From Thermotogae bacterium (GTDB lineage Bacteria > Thermotogota > Thermotogae > Petrotogales > Petrotogaceae): 64,000 bases of DNA. The DNA is taken from positions 124,001-188,000 of the forward strand of contig JACKPH010000003.1 of NCBI GenBank assembly GCA_024233675.1, in the 5' to 3' direction. Below are positions 33,847 to 41,966 of the stretch, in pieces. The notes beneath the pieces were generated by a model. That model was not told where the DNA came from. It worked only from the letters and a program-made list of their open reading frames with translations, and made no database searches. The position numbers and the translations under genes were made by a program. Within the stretch, counting starts at the first letter, position 1. Each line of letters starts with the position of its first letter.

Positions 33847-34740
33847 CTAAGCCATTATAACGGACAAAGCTATTGAAAGCATTTTAGCTTCGTCAGAATC
33901 TGCTCTTGATGTTAAAACAACAGGTTTCTTACCGCCTACAATTGTACTTGCAACTCCGGCTCCTGCAAGAAATACCATTGATTTATAAAAAACATTTCCT
34001 GATTCTATCTGAGGCATAATAAGAATATCTGCATCACCTGCAACATCACTTACTATTCCCTTATGATGTGCTGCCTCTTTGGAAATTGCGTTATCCATAG
34101 CAAAAGGTCCGTCAACTATACATCCTTTAATCTGACCTCTTTTATTCATCTGAGTAAGAATAGCTGCATCAATTGTTGGCTGCATTTTAGGATTAACCTG
34201 TTCAAGTGCTGCAATAACAGCTACCTTAGGTATATCTGTTCCGAGTCTTTTAGCTATAGAAACAGCATTTTCTATTTCATCTGTTTTCTGTTTCAGATCA
34301 GGCTGTATGACCATACCGCCATCTGTCATCAGTAAAAGCTTATGATACCCGGCGATTTCGAAAACACTTACAAGATTCATTGTTTTAGAGGTTTTAAGGC
34401 CGTATTCATCTTTAAGAAAAACAGAAAGAAGTTCTCCTGTTGTAATCTTACCTTTCATAGGGAGATCGCATTCTCCTTCTGATACAGCTTTAACTGTAGC
34501 TTTTATAGCCTCTTTTTTATCTTTAAAATCACGTATTTCAAAAGCTGAAATATCTATATTATTTTCAAGTGCAATTCTATTTATTTCATCAGCATCTCCG
34601 AAAAGAACAGCTTCACATACACCCTCTCTGTTTGCATTAGAAATTGCCTTAAGAACTACATCATCCTGAGCAACCGCAACTGCAACTTTTTTCTTAGGAT
34701 ATATTTCAGATGCCTTTTTTATTAAATCATTTATTTTCAT
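33847..34740 (-). CDS. ptb: Phosphate butyryltransferase
   Basis: Transfers acyl groups from CoA to phosphate. It has 297 residues. The C-terminal half shows the PTA/PTB motifs (CIVDGPFAMDNAISKEAAHHKG, ADILIMPQIESGNVFYKSMVFLAGAGVASTIVGGKKPVVLTSRAD). A longer frame from 34761 includes the Shine-Dalgarno AGGAGG in its codons, so ATG 34738-34740 is the true start. The upstream kinase stop overlaps it (TAATG). With the two kinases and the oxidoreductase it completes the acyl-CoA to acid plus ATP route. Confidence 0.94.
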   Translation of the reverse strand: MKINDLIKKASEIYPKKKVAVAVAQDDVVLKAISNANREGVCEAVLFGDADEINRIALENNIDISAFEIRDFKDKKEAIKATVKAVSEGECDLPMKGKITTGELLSVFLKDEYGLKTSKTMNLVSVFEIAGYHKLLLMTDGGMVIQPDLKQKTDEIENAVSIAKRLGTDIPKVAVIAALEQVNPKMQPTIDAAILTQMNKRGQIKGCIVDGPFAMDNAISKEAAHHKGIVSDVAGDADILIMPQIESGNVFYKSMVFLAGAGVASTIVGGKKPVVLTSRADSDEAKMLSIALSVIMA

Positions 34741-35810
34741 TATTTTACCTCCTTTTCCCATTTAAGAGGTTTTTCCTTATTGTTCAGAATTCTTGCTGCT
34801 CCCATTGCAAGAGCTTCCATTTCATAAGATCCCGGATAAACCATAATAAGTCCGAGTTTAGAAATTCTCTTTTTAATCATTCCTATAAAATCCTCAGAAT
34901 TTGCAAGACCTCCGGTGATTATTATTGCATCAATATCACCTTTAAGTACAGTTGCCATTCCGCCTATCTCTTTTGATATCTGATAAGCCATAGCTTCTAT
35001 AATAAGAAGTTTTTCAGGACTTTCCTTTGCTGCTTTAAAAGCTTCTCTCAGATCATTTGTTCCGAGATAAGCAGTAAGTCCGCCGTTACCTATAAATTTT
35101 TTTCTTAATGTTTTTTTATCATATTCTCCTGAAAAAGCCATTTTCACTACATCACCTACAGGAAGTTCTCCTGTTCTTTCAGGTGAAAAAGGTCCTTCAT
35201 CATTAGCATTATTAACATCTATAATCTTACCTTTTTCCTGCGCACCTACGGAAATACCTCCGCCTAAATGAGCAATAATAAAATTACAGTCATTATAATC
35301 TTTTCCCAGTTCTTCAGAAGCTCTTCTTGCAACCATTTTCATATTAAGGGTATGAACAAGACTTCTTCTTTCTATTTCAGGTATACCTGAAATTCTTGAT
35401 TCAGGTATAAATTCATCAACAGAAACGGGATCAGTTATATAAACAGGTATGCTTCCTCCGGAAAGTTCAAATCCTATTATTGATGCAAGATTTGAAGCAT
35501 GATCTACCGGACTTTCAAATTTAAAATAATTTACCATTTCTTCATTTACAGTATAAGTACCTGATTTAAGAGGCGGAAGAATACCTCCTCTTGCAGCAAT
35601 TGCAGAAAAATCAGAAATTTTAAAACCATTATTTTTTATAAAATTTTCAATGTCTTTTTTTCTGAAATCAATCTGATCAGTAAGTTTTTCAAATTTTTTA
35701 AGATTATCCGGACTGTGTTCAATGGTTTCCGAGGCTATAAGTTTATCTTCTTCAAAAACTGCTGTTTTTGTTGAGGTTGAGCCTGGATTTATAACTAAAA
35801 TCCTAATCAT
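34740..35810 (-). CDS. buk: Butyrate kinase (acyl kinase), copy 2
   Basis: 356 residues, same family as the copy downstream of ptb. ILVINPGSTSTKTAVFEEDKL, IIAHLGGGISVGAQEKG, VNNANDEGPFSPERTGELPVGD and AIIITGGLANSED are visible. Substantial sequence difference from copy 1 argues against a recent duplication. It is translated into ptb by a 1-bp overlap. A good Shine-Dalgarno GGGGGTG precedes ATG 35808-35810. Confidence 0.93.
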   Translation of the reverse strand: MIRILVINPGSTSTKTAVFEEDKLIASETIEHSPDNLKKFEKLTDQIDFRKKDIENFIKNNGFKISDFSAIAARGGILPPLKSGTYTVNEEMVNYFKFESPVDHASNLASIIGFELSGGSIPVYITDPVSVDEFIPESRISGIPEIERRSLVHTLNMKMVARRASEELGKDYNDCNFIIAHLGGGISVGAQEKGKIIDVNNANDEGPFSPERTGELPVGDVVKMAFSGEYDKKTLRKKFIGNGGLTAYLGTNDLREAFKAAKESPEKLLIIEAMAYQISKEIGGMATVLKGDIDAIIITGGLANSEDFIGMIKKRISKLGLIMVYPGSYEMEALAMGAARILNNKEKPLKWEKEVK

Positions 35811-35845
35811 CGTGCACCCCCATATGATTTATATAATTAAGAGAG

Positions 35846-35866
35846 CAGGACGGTATATCCGCCCTG
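35846..35866 (-). terminator. Weak terminator or attenuator hairpin between aminotransferase and buk
   Basis: CAGG-CGG arm (35846-35853) pairs with CCG-CCTG (35859-35866) around TATAT. On the minus-strand RNA every pair forms (one G-U). The following bases are CTCTCTTAAT, not a clean T run, so partial read-through from the aminotransferase into the buk operon is likely. Confidence 0.4.
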
Positions 35867-35870
35867 TTTT

Positions 35871-37124
35871 TTATTTTTTTGTTTTAATTTTTAATTCTAT
35901 TCCTTTTTCTTCACAATATGTTTCTATTGTTTTTCTTAATCTTTTAATACCTTCAAAAATATCTTCTTTCGGCGGAAGACAGAAAGACATTCTCATTTTA
36001 TTTCTTTCAGGTTCACCTATATAAAAAGCTTCTCCCGGAATATACAGAACTTTATTTTCTTTAGCAAGAGGGAACATATCCATTGTATCTATTCCTTCAG
36101 GTAATGTTAACCATGTAAAAAGTCCGCCTTCCGGATTTACCCATTCAATACCTTCAATATCTGAAAAGGTTTCTTCAAGAGCTTCCATCATCCAGTCTTT
36201 TTTCTTTGCATAAAGTTTTATTGTTGGCTGTATTTCCTCAACTAAATCATATTTTTCCATATATCTTGCTGCAAGTCTGTGTGTTAATGGTGAAGAACAA
36301 AGATCGGCAGCCTGTTTAACCATTGTAATTCTTCTGATAACATCTTTAGGACCCATAACAGCACCTATTCTTAAACCAGGAGAAAGAACTTTTGAAAATG
36401 TATTAAGAAGAACTGTTCTCTCAGGAGCCATTGAATAAATACTCGGAATAGGATCTCCTTCAAATCTTAGTGCTCCGTAAGGATCGTCTTCAACTATATA
36501 AAAATCATATTTTTCAGCAAGCTGAATAAGTTTTCTTCTCTTATCAAGAGACATTGAAACTCCTGCAGGATTATGGAAATTAGAAATAACATAAGCAAAT
36601 TTAAAGTTCTCTATTTCACCTTTCTGTTTAAGTTCCTCAAGATTTTTTTCAAGATAATCCAAATCCATTCCGTCTTCTGTAAGCGGAACATTTATAAAGT
36701 TCGGACCTCTCTGAATAAAAGCACTTGCAGCTCCTAAATAAATAGGCTTACTTGCTGACATCCAGCTCTGTTCATCAAGAAATGTCATTCCTATAAGATA
36801 AAGGGCCTGCTGTGAACCTACTGTAAAAACCATATTATCTTCGTGTAGCCAGTCAACTCCGTAATATTTTTCCATTAGCTTCATATATTCTTTCTTTAAA
36901 AGAGGATCTCCTTCAGTTGTACCGTACTGAAGTGTCATTGCATATTCTTTATTAATTATTTCGCTTGATATTTCTGCAAGTTTTTCTCTGGGGAATGTCT
37001 TGGGATCTGGTACTCCGCCACCGAAAGAAATAATTCCCGGTAGGCTGGCATCTTTCAACAATTCTCTTATAATACTCGATTTAATTCTGTTTGATACTTT
37101 TGAAAGTTTGGATTCTAATTTCAT
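35871..37124 (-). CDS. PLP-dependent class I/II aminotransferase (2-aminoadipate/aromatic type)
   Basis: Transaminase of 417 residues. ISFGGGVPDPKTFPREKL, QYGTTEGDPLLKKEYM, FTVGSQQALYLIGMTFLD, NFHNPAGVSMSLDKRRKLIQLAEKYDFYIVEDDPYGALRF and the PLP lysine in NTFSKVLSPGLRIG are all present. This subgroup often acts on aromatic amino acids, 2-aminoadipate or branched-chain amino acids. Positioned upstream of kinase, phosphotransferase and oxoacid oxidoreductase genes, it most likely supplies 2-oxoacids from amino acids to that pathway. Confidence 0.9.
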   Translation of the reverse strand: MKLESKLSKVSNRIKSSIIRELLKDASLPGIISFGGGVPDPKTFPREKLAEISSEIINKEYAMTLQYGTTEGDPLLKKEYMKLMEKYYGVDWLHEDNMVFTVGSQQALYLIGMTFLDEQSWMSASKPIYLGAASAFIQRGPNFINVPLTEDGMDLDYLEKNLEELKQKGEIENFKFAYVISNFHNPAGVSMSLDKRRKLIQLAEKYDFYIVEDDPYGALRFEGDPIPSIYSMAPERTVLLNTFSKVLSPGLRIGAVMGPKDVIRRITMVKQAADLCSSPLTHRLAARYMEKYDLVEEIQPTIKLYAKKKDWMMEALEETFSDIEGIEWVNPEGGLFTWLTLPEGIDTMDMFPLAKENKVLYIPGEAFYIGEPERNKMRMSFCLPPKEDIFEGIKRLRKTIETYCEEKGIELKIKTKK

Positions 37125-37389
37125 AACTAACGCCCCCTTACAATACTTGAATTTAATTTATCAATTATATTTTATTATTTTTTAAATATATAAACAAACC
37201 CGATTTCGGTTGTATATTTTCAATTACATATAAATATATACAAATAAACACGATATGAAAAAAATTTCATGAAAATTATTTCACCAAATTATACATTGCT
37301 AATTTTAAAAAAAGAAAAATATATTATATAATTAGTATGTCAAATATACAGTGAATAATGAAAAAAAATTCACACAGGGAGGATATAGC
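37125..37389. promoter_or_regulatory. Divergent intergenic region, aminotransferase and glyA promoters
   Basis: 265 bp, very AT-rich. A minus-strand TATAAT at 37164-37169 could serve the aminotransferase. A plus-strand TATAAT at 37327-37332 (weak -35 TTTAAA at 37304) could serve glyA. A small inverted repeat CCGA-tt-TCGG lies at about 37200-37210, the only GC-rich patch, and could be an operator. No gene or structured leader recognised. Confidence 0.45.
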
Positions 37390-38658
37390 ATGTGGGAAAA
37401 TCTAAAAAAAACCGATCCGGAGATTTACGACATTGTTGAAAGAGAATTGGAAAGACAGGAATACGGGCTTGAATTAATAGCTTCCGAAAACTTTGCATCA
37501 CTTTCCACAATAGAAACAATGGGGTCAATGCTCACAAACAAATATGCCGAAGGATATCCAAACAAAAGATATTACGGCGGATGTGAAATAGTGGATGAAG
37601 CCGAAATACTTGCAAGAAACAGGGCAAAAGAACTTTTTAATGCAGCATATGCAAATGTACAGCCACATTCAGGTTCACAGGCAAATATGGGTGTTTATTT
37701 TGCACTTCTTAACCCGGGAGATACTATAATGGGAATGGCACTCTCATCAGGCGGACATCTTACTCACGGTGCCGAAGTTAACTTCTCCGGAACTATTTAT
37801 AAAGTAATTCCTTACGGAGTAAGCAAAGAAACAGAACTCATAGATTATGATGAAGTTGAAAGACTTGCAAAAGAAAACAAACCGAAATTAATAGTTGCAG
37901 GCGGAAGTGCCTATGCAAGAATAATAGATTTCAAAAGATTCAGAGAAATCGCTGATTCTGTTGGTGCTTATTTAATGGTTGATATGGCACATTTTGCAGG
38001 ACTTGTTGCAGCAGGACTTTACCCTAATCCTCTTGAATACGCTCATGTTGTAACCACAACAACTCATAAAACACTAAGAGGACCAAGAGGCGGTATGATT
38101 CTTACAAACGACAAAGAAATATACAAAGCACTTAACAAATCAATATTCCCAGGAATACAGGGCGGACCGCTTATGCACGTAATAGCCTCAAAAGCAGTTG
38201 CATTTAAAGAAGCATTATCACCTGAATTTAAAGATTATCAGAAACAGGTATTAAGCAACGCCGTAAAACTCGGTGAAGAATTAGAAAATAACGGTCTTAG
38301 AATAGTTTCAGGCGGAACAGATTCCCATCTTTTACTCGTTGACCTTACACAGCTTGACATAACAGGAAAAGCTCTTGAAAAAGCTCTTGTAAAATGTCAT
38401 ATAACAGTTAATAAAAATACAATACCGAGAGAACAGAAATCTCCTTTCGTAACCTCAGGAATAAGAGTAGGAACACCTGCCTTAACCTCAAGAGGATTCA
38501 AAGAAGAAGATATGAAAATAATTGCACAGTTAATAGCAAAAGTTGCCAAAAATGTACAGGATGAAGAAGGAAATCTTCCGGAAAGTACTATCGAAGAAGT
38601 AAAAACCGAAGTAAAAAAACTTTGTGACTTACATCCTCTTTACAAGAACAAAATGTAA
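37390..38658 (+). CDS. glyA: Serine hydroxymethyltransferase
   Basis: Interconverts serine and glycine with tetrahydrofolate. It has 422 residues. ASENFASLSTIETMGSMLTNKYAEGYPNKRYYGGCE, VQPHSGSQANMGVYFALLNPGD, the PLP lysine in VVTTTTHKTLRGPRGG and TVNKNTIPREQKSPFVTSGIRVGTPALTSRG are diagnostic. ATG 37390 is preceded by GGGAGG; a longer frame from 37351 includes that Shine-Dalgarno and was not chosen. Monocistronic, ended by a bidirectional terminator. Confidence 0.98.
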   Translation: MWENLKKTDPEIYDIVERELERQEYGLELIASENFASLSTIETMGSMLTNKYAEGYPNKRYYGGCEIVDEAEILARNRAKELFNAAYANVQPHSGSQANMGVYFALLNPGDTIMGMALSSGGHLTHGAEVNFSGTIYKVIPYGVSKETELIDYDEVERLAKENKPKLIVAGGSAYARIIDFKRFREIADSVGAYLMVDMAHFAGLVAAGLYPNPLEYAHVVTTTTHKTLRGPRGGMILTNDKEIYKALNKSIFPGIQGGPLMHVIASKAVAFKEALSPEFKDYQKQVLSNAVKLGEELENNGLRIVSGGTDSHLLLVDLTQLDITGKALEKALVKCHITVNKNTIPREQKSPFVTSGIRVGTPALTSRGFKEEDMKIIAQLIAKVAKNVQDEEGNLPESTIEEVKTEVKKLCDLHPLYKNKM

Positions 38659-38659
38659 T

Positions 38660-38681
38660 AAAAAGGGCTTAAGCCCTTTTT
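38660..38681. terminator. Bidirectional terminator between glyA and the SUMF1-fold gene
   Basis: Perfect palindrome AAAAAGGGCTTAAGCCCTTTTT with T runs on both sides. It overlaps the stop codon of the convergent gene at 38680-38682. Confidence 0.85.
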
Positions 38682-39693
38682 ATTTTTTTACTATTCTGAA
38701 ACCGAAAGAATTATATCTTGTCTTAAAATAAGTTGAATACCTGTAAGAACTTTTAAGAAACATATCAGGAGAATCAAAAGCACCGCCGCGTAAAATCCTG
38801 TTTGTACTTTTATCATCGCTGAAACACCATTCCCATGCATTTCCGCCCATATCGTATAAACCGAGAACATTCGGTTTAAGAGATTTAACCTCAGAAGTAT
38901 GATAATCGCTGTTAGCTGAATATACGGCAACTTCAGAAATTTCTTTCTGTGTCAGACCATCAGCACCGCTCACATAATTCCCCATCATCCATCGGTATCC
39001 GTCAGAACCGGCACCTGAATATTTTGCCGCAAGTTCCCATTCATATTCGGTAGGAAGTCTGAAACCATCAGAATTATAATCAGCATAAGCATTAATAATT
39101 ACATTATCATTGACAGCACTTCTTATAACTTTCCCGTCATAAAAATATACAGGATTAAATCCTAAATATTCACTAAGAGCATTCAGCCAGACAATGACAT
39201 CCTTATAATTAAGATTGGTAACAGGATGTTTACTGTTAGAAGTTGGTTCTTTACCTATATTATTATAATTCGGCCATGAACCTCCTCCGGAAAAAGACCC
39301 CTCAAGCCCGTCCTCTGAAAAAGTATAAAAATTATCTCCGCGTTCCTTATCCGTAGCCCATAATTTTACCTTATACCAAAGCTCATAAGTGACTTCACTT
39401 TCACCTATAAAAAAATTATTTTCAACTTTTTTAAATGAATCATTTTTTTCTCCGAAAGGAAATTCGCTTCCCAGAGCATAAATCAGTGCAAATTTAACTC
39501 CGCCTGCATCATAAACAATACTTTCTCCAAATTCAGGTGTTTGAAGACTCATAACAAATTTGTCGTACTGAAAAAGTCTTTCAGTATCGTCCTTTATTTC
39601 CGAAATTCTCATAAGCTCGTTAATAACATTATTTTCAGCGAATAAAATAATACCCGCAAAAACAAGTGCAAAAAAGAAAATATATTTTTTCAT
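38680..39693 (-). CDS. Exported SUMF1/FGE-sulfatase-like protein
   Basis: 337 residues with an N-terminal signal peptide (MKKYIFFFALVFAGIILFAEN). The C-terminal two thirds has the FGE fold pattern: HPVTNLNYKDVIVWLNALSEYLG, GFRLPTEYEWELAAKYSG, DMGGNAWEWCFSD, RILRGGAFDSP and NSFGFRIVKK. No sulfatase is in the window. A single Cys in WEWCF does not match the catalytic Cys pair of true formylglycine enzymes, so a binding or other role is more likely. Ends with a shared terminator. Confidence 0.82.
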   Translation of the reverse strand: MKKYIFFFALVFAGIILFAENNVINELMRISEIKDDTERLFQYDKFVMSLQTPEFGESIVYDAGGVKFALIYALGSEFPFGEKNDSFKKVENNFFIGESEVTYELWYKVKLWATDKERGDNFYTFSEDGLEGSFSGGGSWPNYNNIGKEPTSNSKHPVTNLNYKDVIVWLNALSEYLGFNPVYFYDGKVIRSAVNDNVIINAYADYNSDGFRLPTEYEWELAAKYSGAGSDGYRWMMGNYVSGADGLTQKEISEVAVYSANSDYHTSEVKSLKPNVLGLYDMGGNAWEWCFSDDKSTNRILRGGAFDSPDMFLKSSYRYSTYFKTRYNSFGFRIVKK

Positions 39694-39755
39694 ATCATCC
39701 CCCCTTTCGGTATAACGAAATTATAACTTATTATTAACATAAAAATCAAGTAAAA

Positions 39756-39784
39756 TTTAATGCCGTTGCAACAACGGCATTAAA
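39756..39784 (-). terminator. Terminator after the GNAT gene
   Basis: Perfect 13-bp stem TTTAATGCCGTTG (39756-39768) with CAACGGCATTAAA (39772-39784) and loop CAA, followed by T-rich sequence on the minus strand. Confidence 0.8.
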
Positions 39785-39792
39785 CTAATATC

Positions 39793-40362
39793 TCATATTC
39801 TGTTTTTATTAAACTCATCTCTTGTAAGACCGAAAAGAATAACATCCTTAAACTTACCTTCTGTAAAAACATTCTGTCTGATAACCCCTTCATTTATACA
39901 GCCAAGTTTTTTCAAAACAGAAGATGATCCGATATTTCCATCAAGAACAGAAACATTAAATTTATTAAGTCTTCTCTCGTTAAAAGCATAATCAAGAAGA
40001 ATCCTCATAGCTGCTGTTCCGTATCCTTTAGCCCTGTAATCAACACCTATCTGCATTCCTATACTAAAAGTACCGTTTCTCTCATCAACAGAATTAATAT
40101 TTGCCCCGCCTACATTCTCCCCGTAAAGATTTTCAACAGTAAACATAATTCTTCCTGTTTCCGGAGAAAAATACGAAAATTTTTCAATACTTTCCATATT
40201 TTCTTTAACTGTCGGAGGAAGTTCAAGTTCATACTGAAGCATTCTTCGTGCTTTGCTGTCAAAACAATTATAATAATGTTCCTCCCAGTCTTTAGGCTCC
40301 ATAGCTCTTAATCTTACAAGTTCATTCTGCCAATAATAATTATCATATTTTATATTTTTCAT
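39793..40362 (-). CDS. GNAT-family N-acetyltransferase (RimJ/RimL-like)
   Basis: 189-residue acetyl-CoA-dependent acetyltransferase. RLRAMEPKDWEEHYYN, then IGVDYRAKGYGTAAMRILLDYAFNERRLNKFNVSVLDGNIGSSSVLKKLGCINEGV covers the CoA-binding Q/RxxGxG/A loop (RAKGYGTAA) and the RimJ-type end. Substrate unknown. Single-gene unit with its own terminator. Confidence 0.87.
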   Translation of the reverse strand: MKNIKYDNYYWQNELVRLRAMEPKDWEEHYYNCFDSKARRMLQYELELPPTVKENMESIEKFSYFSPETGRIMFTVENLYGENVGGANINSVDERNGTFSIGMQIGVDYRAKGYGTAAMRILLDYAFNERRLNKFNVSVLDGNIGSSSVLKKLGCINEGVIRQNVFTEGKFKDVILFGLTRDEFNKNRI

Positions 40363-40424
40363 AGCAAATTCCTGCCTTTCATTACAGAAAAATTGTTTAA
40401 TTTTATATTTTCTTCTTTAAAACA

Positions 40425-41777
40425 CTAATTCTTTTTCAATATATATTCTCTTTCTTTGTATTCTCCTACAGCAATTATAATATCCTCTTTTATCAGATTA
40501 CTGAAATATCTTCTAACAGTTGCTTCTGATTTCCCTGTTAATTCTCTTGCTTTTTCATTATTGATTTTTCCGTATTTCTCAATATATTCCAAAATAATTT
40601 TATAAATACCGCTCATTTTATCGCTCATTTTATCGCTCATGTTATCGCTCATGTTATCGCTTATTTTTGATGAGGTTATTTTTATTGAAAATTCAAACTC
40701 ACTAACATTAAATTCTGGTTCTGGATTTCCTGAAATTTTACAGCTTTCTATAATTTTTTGGATTCCTCTTCCCCATGACTCTATAAAACCGACTCTAAAA
40801 AAAGTATTAGCAATCAATGGATTATGAGGTTTCGATTTGTGATTTTTAAAAAGAGTATTGACTGTCCAATTACCAGGAAATATGCAATCATTATAAATAT
40901 ATATTCTATTATCATATATTTTAATTTGTATAGGTACAGCTTTAGAATAATCTTTATGAACTATTGCATTGTAAACAGCCTCTCTAATTGCATCCTTAGG
41001 ATACGGAAATGTTTCAACTCTATTCGCCCCAATATAACTTATACTAGACTTTAAATATTTTGTGAAAATTAGATCCAGTACATTTTTAGCCTGTTGTAAT
41101 AAGGAACCATGAATCTCATCCTGGTATCTTAAATCAGAATCATTCTCAAAATATCCTATTTTTATATAAGCTCCCGGTATCCATCTTTCAGGTGTTTGGT
41201 GAAATAGTAATATTCCTGCATTGTTTATATTATTTTTATTATCAAGCAAATTTAAACTATTAAGTAATTGCTCTTTTGTATAATTTAAATATTTTTCATC
41301 AATCCTTTTACTCAAAAAAGATTCTTCCTTAAAAATAATAAAACTATCGTTAAAAAAATTATTAATTTCTATTCCTTCTATGGAAAAATCATCCCATGTC
41401 TTACCAATTTTTTTCATTAAAAATTGATTCAAATATTCCCCTTTAAGTATTTGCATGGTACTTCCCGTTCTATAGTAATATTGACCTTTATAACTTATAG
41501 GAGAATTTGAAGAATTAACTAAAATTTGTAAATATTCCTTATTATCCGAATCATCCGAGATATTTAAACTTACATCAACCAAAATACCTAATGTATCCCG
41601 TACTTTATTAGGAATATCTTCCATGAGTTTTTTACTATTTTTAATACCTACTATTTCTCCTTTATCGTTTAAACCTATAAAAACACTTCCTCCAAAAGCA
41701 TTTGCGAATCCACATATAACTTTTATATATTCATCCCTCCAAGATTCTTTATACTCAATATTTTGATTTTCTGGCAT
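40425..41777 (-). CDS. AlbA_2/Schlafen-type ATP-binding regulator with winged helix
   Basis: 450 residues. N-terminal AlbA_2 domain (NIEYKESWRDEYIKVICGFANAFGGSVFIGLNDKGEIVGI), a central insert, then a GHKL-type ATP-binding domain (FPYPKDAIREAVYNAIVHKDYS, NRIYIYNDC, GFIESWGRGIQKI), a short linker of four tandem MSDN/MSDK units (about 372-388), and a C-terminal winged helix (NEKARELTGKSEATVRRYFSNLIKEDII). Family members are putative regulators often in accessory DNA or defence islands. Function here unknown. Confidence 0.85.
   Translation of the reverse strand: MPENQNIEYKESWRDEYIKVICGFANAFGGSVFIGLNDKGEIVGIKNSKKLMEDIPNKVRDTLGILVDVSLNISDDSDNKEYLQILVNSSNSPISYKGQYYYRTGSTMQILKGEYLNQFLMKKIGKTWDDFSIEGIEINNFFNDSFIIFKEESFLSKRIDEKYLNYTKEQLLNSLNLLDNKNNINNAGILLFHQTPERWIPGAYIKIGYFENDSDLRYQDEIHGSLLQQAKNVLDLIFTKYLKSSISYIGANRVETFPYPKDAIREAVYNAIVHKDYSKAVPIQIKIYDNRIYIYNDCIFPGNWTVNTLFKNHKSKPHNPLIANTFFRVGFIESWGRGIQKIIESCKISGNPEPEFNVSEFEFSIKITSSKISDNMSDNMSDKMSDKMSGIYKIILEYIEKYGKINNEKARELTGKSEATVRRYFSNLIKEDIIIAVGEYKEREYILKKN
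40612..40671. repeat. 12-bp tandem repeat inside the AlbA_2 gene
   Basis: About four to five tandem units of ATCGCTCATKTT (plus strand) encode the linker repeats SDNM/SDKM. All units keep frame, so gain or loss of units would lengthen the hinge between the ATPase and winged-helix domains without breaking the protein. Confidence 0.75.
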
Positions 41778-41923
41778 ATTTTACCTCCAAAAATATTATT
41801 TTTATATAATACTTTTTAACAAACATTTTTAATCTATAAAAATTTTTGCATCATTTAATGCAATTAATATATTTTAATTTATTCACAAAATATTTTATCA
41901 TTTTATTTCACTTTTCCGAAATA

Positions 41924-41956
41924 AAAAATAATGCGGAATAATTCCGCATTATTTTT
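41924..41956. terminator. Bidirectional-looking terminator after the GPH transporter
   Basis: Near-perfect palindrome around ATGCGGAAT-A-ATTCCGCAT with A and T runs outside, just beyond the GPH gene stop at 41967. The remaining part of the gap 41778-41966 is AT-rich sequence upstream of the AlbA_2 gene, without clear boxes. Confidence 0.8.
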
Positions 41957-41966
41957 ATAATAAACA

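Noticed and set aside
34741..34761. Upstream ATG for ptb
   Set aside because: Its codons include the AGGAGG Shine-Dalgarno; the next ATG is at ideal spacing.
35846..35866. Strong plus-strand terminator from the T run at 35867-35880
   Set aside because: No plus-strand gene ends here, and the plus-strand stem has an A-C mismatch; it is judged in the minus direction.
37351..37389. Upstream start for glyA
   Set aside because: The extension contains the Shine-Dalgarno GGGAGG and does not match the family start.
38680..39693. True formylglycine-generating enzyme
   Set aside because: Only one Cys is seen in the active-site region and no sulfatase is nearby; kept as a SUMF1-fold protein.
40612..40671. 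CRISPR-like repeat array
   Set aside because: Units are 12 bp with no spacers and encode an in-frame linker.
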